Source: Cellulosimicrobium marinum (GTDB lineage Bacteria; Actinomycetota; Actinomycetes; Actinomycetales; Cellulomonadaceae). From it: a DNA stretch of 64,000 nt. The translations under genes and the position numbers were made by a program. Shown piece after piece: positions 60,037-64,000 of this stretch (position 1 is the stretch's first letter; each line of letters opens with the position of its first letter). A model generated the notes under the pieces. The model saw nothing but the letters and a program-made list of their open reading frames with translations, was not told the DNA's origin and searched no databases. The DNA lies in the NCBI RefSeq assembly GCF_020551945.1, contig NZ_JAJBZH010000002.1, positions 186,001 through 250,000 of the forward strand, read 5' to 3'.

Positions 60037-60472
60037 GAGCGCCGAGACCCCCCTGGACGCGGTCGACCGCGCGCTGCTCTCGCTGCGGCGCTTCCTCGAC
60101 ACCCCGCGCGCCGTGGACGACGCCGGCACCCGCGTCGAGCTCTCCACCCTGCTCGTCCTCGACGCCGTGGGGGAGGCCGGCGCGACCGTCCGCGACGTCG
60201 CGACCCGCCTCGCCGTCGCGCACTCGACCGCGAGCCGCCTCGTCACGCGCGCCGAGCAGGCCGGGGCGGTGGAGCGCACGACGTCGCCCGCCGACGCGCG
60301 CGAGACGCTCGCCGTCGCCACGTCGCACGGGCGAGCGCTGCGCGGACGCGCCGTCGCGTTCCGCCACGAACGCCTCGCGCGCCTCACCACGGGCTGGACG
60401 CCCGAGGAGCTCGCGACCTTCGCCGACCTCCTCACCCGCTTCGCCGCGCGCGCGGACGGCCGCGAGGACTGA
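60035..60472 (+). CDS. MarR family regulator
   Basis: The 145-residue protein has the winged helix of MarR (VRDVATRLAVAHSTASRLVTRAEQAGAVERTTSPADAR). ATG 60035 is six bases after TAGAGT. It very likely represses itself and the divergent NmrA/SDR operon through the dyad at 60016-60036, responding to a redox or phenolic ligand. Confidence 0.9.
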   Translation: MSAETPLDAVDRALLSLRRFLDTPRAVDDAGTRVELSTLLVLDAVGEAGATVRDVATRLAVAHSTASRLVTRAEQAGAVERTTSPADARETLAVATSHGRALRGRAVAFRHERLARLTTGWTPEELATFADLLTRFAARADGRED

Positions 60473-60483
60473 GGCCCCGGCCG

Positions 60484-60837
60484 TCAGGCCTGCGGCTCGA
60501 CCGGGCCGTCCTCGCCCGCGCCGAGGACCACGACGGTGCGGCTCACGGCGAAGGAGGAGCCGTCGTCGGGCGCGGTGCTGGTGGCCGACGACGCGGCGTC
60601 GGCAGGCGCGTCGTCCGCGGGGCGGGTGGCGAACCACACCACGACCCCGATCACGAGGACCGCGACGACGGCGAGGACGATCCAGATCCACGTCCGTCCC
60701 GACGGTTCGAGCGGTGCGCCCGGGACGGGCTGGGCGGGCGGGACCTCGCCCGCCGGTGAGGGCCCCGGCGCGGGGGTGCCCGCGCGGACCGGCTCGTTCG
60801 GGTCGGGGTCCGGGTTCGTGCTGCTCGGCGTCGTCAT
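60484..60837 (-). CDS. Small single-helix membrane protein with Pro-rich N-terminus
   Basis: A 117-residue protein: Pro/Asp/Asn-rich first 50 residues, one helix (TWIWIVLAVVAVLVIGVVVWFA), then an extracytoplasmic Ala/Asp tail. I take ATG 60837; TTG 60849 is an alternative start. No family is recognised. Confidence 0.65.
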   Translation of the reverse strand: MTTPSSTNPDPDPNEPVRAGTPAPGPSPAGEVPPAQPVPGAPLEPSGRTWIWIVLAVVAVLVIGVVVWFATRPADDAPADAASSATSTAPDDGSSFAVSRTVVVLGAGEDGPVEPQA

Positions 60838-60892
60838 CCTTCCAGGCAATCATCCGTGCCGGTGCCCGGCACCTCGAGCCGGTGGCCCAGGG

Positions 60893-61528
60893 TCAGACGG
60901 ACGCGTCCTCGGCCAGCGCCGCGAGCGCCGCGAGCCGGGCGGCCCAGAACGCCTTGAGGGGCGCGACGTCGTCGGCGGAGCGGAGGCCGCCGTGCTGCAC
61001 GCTGACGCGGACCGTGCCCGCGGGGGACCCGTCGGCGGCGCGCGGCTGGTAGAGGCCGACGGTGACGCGGCCCGGACGGTCGGCGGGCGCGCCGAGGGCA
61101 CCGGCGGGCCAGGCGAGCCGGACGGACGACCCGGGTGTCGAGCCGAGGACGTCGAGGTGGTCGCCGGCGCCGACCTCGGCGAGCGCGCCGTCGAGCCAGC
61201 GAGCGCGGGCGTCGTCGTCGGCGACGAGGGCGTGCACGTCCGCGAGGGTCCCGGCGACGGACCGGCTCGGCGACACCTCGTAGGTGCCGTCGGAGCGCTG
61301 GCCGGGCGCGCGCAGGCCGCGTTCCTGCTCGTACGCGACGGTGAGGGACTGCGCCCACCACCCGTCCACGCCCTGCTCCTCGACGAGCCACGCCGCGATG
61401 TCGCGGTGGGTCCAGGCGGTCGCGCCCTGCGCGTCGAGCAGCGCGAACCACGTCGCGCGCGGCTGCCCGGTCGCGGCGGCGACGGCGTCGTCGCCGAGGG
61501 CGTCGGTGCTGCGTCGTACACCGGTCAT
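60893..61528 (-). CDS. DUF4287 / SRPBCC-like protein
   Basis: The 211-residue protein carries the DUF4287 core (TWFALLDAQGATAWTHRDIA, WWAQSLTVAYEQERGLR) and an AHSA1/SRPBCC-like C-terminal half. Such proteins are common in actinobacteria and of unknown function. ATG 61528 follows GACGCT six bases upstream. Confidence 0.8.
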   Translation of the reverse strand: MTGVRRSTDALGDDAVAAATGQPRATWFALLDAQGATAWTHRDIAAWLVEEQGVDGWWAQSLTVAYEQERGLRAPGQRSDGTYEVSPSRSVAGTLADVHALVADDDARARWLDGALAEVGAGDHLDVLGSTPGSSVRLAWPAGALGAPADRPGRVTVGLYQPRAADGSPAGTVRVSVQHGGLRSADDVAPLKAFWAARLAALAALAEDASV

Positions 61529-61592
61529 GGGTCCAGCGTCCCACCGCGGGCGCGGGGCCGCACCGAGGACGCGCTCCCGCGCCCTGCCCGGG

Positions 61593-62669
61593 TCAGCGCC
61601 GGGAGCTCGCGAGGGCGGCGGCGAGGGACCGGGCGAGGGCCGCGCCGTCCGGCCCGGCCGCGGCCGGGACGGGGGCCTCGACGGCGGGACGGCGCGCGTC
61701 GTCGGCGGGCGCCGGGAGCGGCGACCCGTGCGACAGCACCTGCTGGGCGGGCGTGAGCTGACGGATCGCGATCGCGGCCACGTGGTCCGGGCAGCGGCGC
61801 GCGGCCCGCGTGTAGATCTCGGGGTCGTGCTGGCCGTCGTCCCCGATCAGCAGCCAGTCGACGTCGGGCAGCTCGCGGAACAGGCGGTCGAGCGACGCGT
61901 CCTTGTGGGCCTGGCCGCTGCGGAACCAGCCCGTGTTCGTCGGGCCCCAGTCGGTGAGCAGCAGCGGGCCCGGAGGGTAGCCGTGCCGCTGCAGGAACCG
62001 GCGCAGGTTCGCGGCCGTGTTCCACGCCCCCGTCGACACGTAGACGAACGGGGTGCCCGGGTGCGCCGCGACGATGCCCTGGTACAGCACCGCCATGCCC
62101 GGCACGGGCACGCGCGCGCTCGAGTGCCGCACGAACGTGTTCCACGCCGCCAGCAGGGGACGGGGGACCGCGGTGACCATCGCCGTGTCGTCGATGTCCG
62201 ACACGACGCCGAGGCGTCGCCCCTCCGCCACGACCAGCACCCGACCCGTCGCCACGTCCCCCGACGCCGGCCGGAACGTGACGTCGTGCCACCCGGGCGA
62301 GAGCGCGACGTCGACCACGACGTCCACGTACCCGCCCCGGTCGCTCACCACGTCGAGCGTCACGTCGCCCACGCCGACCCGCACCTCCTCGCGCGGCGCC
62401 GGGGCGGTGAAGAAGTACCGCCAGCCGCGGCGGTCCGCCGTGGCCGCCGGGTCGTACGCCGGGTTCGCGAGCAGCACGCGCCCCAGCACCCGCACGCGCC
62501 GCGTGCTCCCGTAGCCCGTGAAGGGCTCGACGCGCGGCCGCCAGTCCCGCGCCTTCTGGAACCGGGAGACGACGGCGCGGATCCGGTCCTCGATCCGGGC
62601 CGCCCGGTGCGGTCGCTGGCTCGGGCTCGCCCCGGTCGTGGCGGTGGGTGCGGTGTCGGGCTGCGGCAT
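61593..62669 (-). CDS. App1-like phosphatidate phosphatase (DUF2183)
   Basis: The 358-residue protein has the HAD-like DIDDT (158-162), VSTGAWNT and the LIGDDGQHDPEIY block of App1, the actin-patch phosphatidate phosphatase family. The N-terminal ~150 residues form a beta domain. It would dephosphorylate phosphatidic acid or a related lipid. ATG 62669 follows AGGAGA. Confidence 0.87.
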   Translation of the reverse strand: MPQPDTAPTATTGASPSQRPHRAARIEDRIRAVVSRFQKARDWRPRVEPFTGYGSTRRVRVLGRVLLANPAYDPAATADRRGWRYFFTAPAPREEVRVGVGDVTLDVVSDRGGYVDVVVDVALSPGWHDVTFRPASGDVATGRVLVVAEGRRLGVVSDIDDTAMVTAVPRPLLAAWNTFVRHSSARVPVPGMAVLYQGIVAAHPGTPFVYVSTGAWNTAANLRRFLQRHGYPPGPLLLTDWGPTNTGWFRSGQAHKDASLDRLFRELPDVDWLLIGDDGQHDPEIYTRAARRCPDHVAAIAIRQLTPAQQVLSHGSPLPAPADDARRPAVEAPVPAAAGPDGAALARSLAAALASSRR

Positions 62670-62792
62670 GAGGCGTCGAGGTCTCCTGTCGGGGAACGGT
62701 GAGGTCAACCCTGTCACAGGCGGGCGGCGCTCGCGGCCGGGTGGGGCGCGCGCCGTCGTGCGCGGCCGTGCGCGGCGTCCTAGCGTGGCAGG

Positions 62793-63257
62793 GTGGCCGA
62801 CGACGCGACGCACCCCGGGCAGCCGACCGACCTCCCGGGCCGCCCGACCCCCGACGGCGTCACCGACGCGACCGTCGAGGCACTGGGTGCGCTGAGCGAG
62901 GCGCTGGAGACGACGGAGCGTGCCCGCGGCCACCTGTACACGTTCCACCAGCTCACCGGGTCGGCCGACCTGGCGCTCGGGGAGGCGGTCGAGAAGCTGC
63001 GCGCCGCCGGGCACGACGACGTCGCGGACCGCATCGAGGCGGAGCTCGTGGGGCGCAACGTCGTGCCGGGCCGGTGGACGTTCCAGCTCGTCGAGGAGTA
63101 CGACGACGGCTACTGGTCGGTGTTCCGCGAGCACGAGCGCCGCGCGCGCGAGGACCTGGCGGGCGGCGTCCGGCACCTGTTCGAGGCACGCATGAAGGAG
63201 GACCGCCGCACCGCGGGTCGGCCAGGGCACGACGCCGGCCCGGTCGACGGGCGGTGA
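62793..63257 (+). CDS. Conserved hypothetical protein
   Basis: The 154-residue protein is mostly helical and charged, with 'SEALETTERARGHLYTFHQLTG' and 'VPGRWTFQLVEEYDDGYWSVF'. I know it only as an actinobacterial hypothetical. TAGCGT lies six bases before GTG 62793. Confidence 0.7.
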   Translation: MADDATHPGQPTDLPGRPTPDGVTDATVEALGALSEALETTERARGHLYTFHQLTGSADLALGEAVEKLRAAGHDDVADRIEAELVGRNVVPGRWTFQLVEEYDDGYWSVFREHERRAREDLAGGVRHLFEARMKEDRRTAGRPGHDAGPVDGR

Positions 63258-63322
63258 GATCGGCAGACCCGGTCGACGTCGGCGGGCCGGTTCCGCCGAG
63301 TTCGGCACGGTCTGCCGATCTC
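63256..63322. terminator. Hairpin after the conserved hypothetical gene
   Basis: GAGATCGGCAGACC (63256-63269) is exactly complementary to 63309-63322; an inner stem CGGCGG/CCGCCG lies within. It begins in the stop codon of the preceding gene. Confidence 0.75.
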
Positions 63323-63381
63323 GCGCCCGATGAGTTCTGCCTCGCCCGCCGGTCGGAGGGGGACCGACGAGAGGAACGGCC

Positions 63382-63939
63382 GTGACTGACGACGCATGCA
63401 CCACCCCCGCCGCCCCCGGCGACCCGGAAGGGACGCTCGTCCCGCACTACAGCTCGCCCGGAGCGCGGCCCGTGCCGTGGGCCGCGGTGCGCACCGTCCT
63501 GGAGCGCGCCGAGATCTCGTGGATCTCCACCGTCCGGCCCGACGGACGCCCCCACGTCACGCCGCTCATGACCGTCGTCGCCGACGGCTGCCTGCACGTG
63601 ACGACCGGCCCCGAGGAGCGCAAGGCGCGCAACCTCGCCGACAACCCGCGCGTCGTGCTCACCACGGGGACGAACGCGTACGTCGACGCGCTCGACGTCG
63701 TGGTCGAGGGCGAGGCCGTCCGCGTCACCGACGACGCGACCCTCCATCGTCTCGCCGAGCGGTGGCGGTGCAAGTACGGCGACGAGTGGGCGTTCACCGT
63801 GCACGACGGCGCGTTCTCCCACCCCGACGGCGGCGTCGCCCTGGTCTTCGCGGTCCGGCCCGAGGTGGTCTTCGCCTACGAGCGCACGGCCGAGCACGCG
63901 GCGATGCGCTGGCGGTTCGACGACGGCCCGAGCGCCTGA
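63382..63939 (+). CDS. Pyridoxamine 5'-phosphate oxidase-fold protein
   Basis: The 185-residue protein has the split-barrel PPOX fold: 'ISWISTVRPDGRPHVTPLMTV', 'HVTTGPEERKARNLADNPRVVLTTG' and a C-terminal strand. It may bind FMN or F420. GAGAGGA precedes GTG 63382. Confidence 0.85.
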   Translation: MTDDACTTPAAPGDPEGTLVPHYSSPGARPVPWAAVRTVLERAEISWISTVRPDGRPHVTPLMTVVADGCLHVTTGPEERKARNLADNPRVVLTTGTNAYVDALDVVVEGEAVRVTDDATLHRLAERWRCKYGDEWAFTVHDGAFSHPDGGVALVFAVRPEVVFAYERTAEHAAMRWRFDDGPSA

Positions 63940-63961
63940 GCGGGGCGGAACGGCTCGGGCG

Positions 63962-64000
63962 TCAGGGCAGCGCCACCGTCGGGACGACGAGATCGGCGCG
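63962..64000 (-). CDS. C-terminus of a gene running off the right edge
   Basis: Read on the minus strand, the last bases translate as RADLVVPTVALP followed by TGA. The length is too short to assign; the tail resembles that of many LacI or MASE-type regulators. Confidence 0.4.
   Translation of the reverse strand, partial: RADLVVPTVALP

Overview
The window is very G+C-rich (about three quarters by eye), gene-dense, and uses GTG starts and 4-bp GTGA/ATGA stop-start overlaps freely. Together with actinobacterial markers (a class E-type LAxTG sortase substrate, an FBP zinc-finger protein, a DUF4287 protein, leaderless promoters of the TANNNT type) this points to an actinomycete of the Micrococcales, most like the Cellulosimicrobium/Isoptericola/Cellulomonas group. 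That placement is an inference. It reads as ordinary chromosome: no tRNA, rRNA, transposase, integrase or CRISPR array was found.

Layout. 1-4.4 kb: end of an FAD/Fe-S D-2-hydroxyacid (lactate) dehydrogenase, a frameshifted Tat-exported sugar isomerase, and an orphan protein with an eCIS-type LQRxAGN leader and a putative permuted papain-like fold. 4.4-9.5 kb: MFS exporter, glutaminase translationally coupled to a 14-TM-type MFS, PhzF protein. 9.7-15.6 kb: a 1110-residue secreted PA14/propeller/CBM/DUF1080 protein and an MMPL transporter. 15.7-21.2 kb: FBP protein, VOC protein, small membrane protein, then metF-metE under an S-box SAM riboswitch. 21.3-30.4 kb (minus strand): an AAA/DUF4143 ATPase with upstream 23-bp iterons, a coupled LytS-type kinase/LytTR regulator/DUF485/sodium-solute symporter operon, two unknown genes, and cstA with its ybdD-like partner; the region looks like a carboxylate (pyruvate/acetate) sensing and uptake island. 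30.6-35.5 kb: an eight-repeat cell-wall-anchored protein and two membrane proteins. 35.5-46.8 kb: TetR/acetyltransferase/MFS operon, a cytochrome b-molybdopterin fusion, a GT2/DUF2064/methyltransferase operon, an OmpR-type two-component system, a sugar-nucleotide epimerase with a zinc-knuckle insert, MTA phosphorylase, and a hydrolase. 46.9-52.8 kb: AI-2E exporter, NYN-LOTUS RNA-binding protein, AraC regulator divergent from a CMD-family protein and MOSC protein, CPA2 antiporter. 53-56.3 kb: 8-oxoguanine deaminase and an NCS2 purine permease. 56.4-64 kb: acyltransferase, ZIP transporter, DoxX protein, two NAD(P)-binding proteins divergent from MarR, small proteins, an App1-type phosphatase and a PPOX protein.

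The most unusual content lies in non-coding structure: (i) a long palindromic element present twice (15.5 and 54.5 kb) with a conserved loop and inner arms but different outer arms, one copy read through as the end of a transporter; (ii) a 60-bp palindromic repeat present once between convergent genes and once inside a coding region; (iii) 20-21-bp repeat arrays at the 3' ends of metE and the MMPL gene that supply both stop codons; (iv) at least fifteen starts lying 6-7 nt after a TANNNT hexamer, including a divergent pair whose two -10 hexamers overlap inside one MarR-like dyad.
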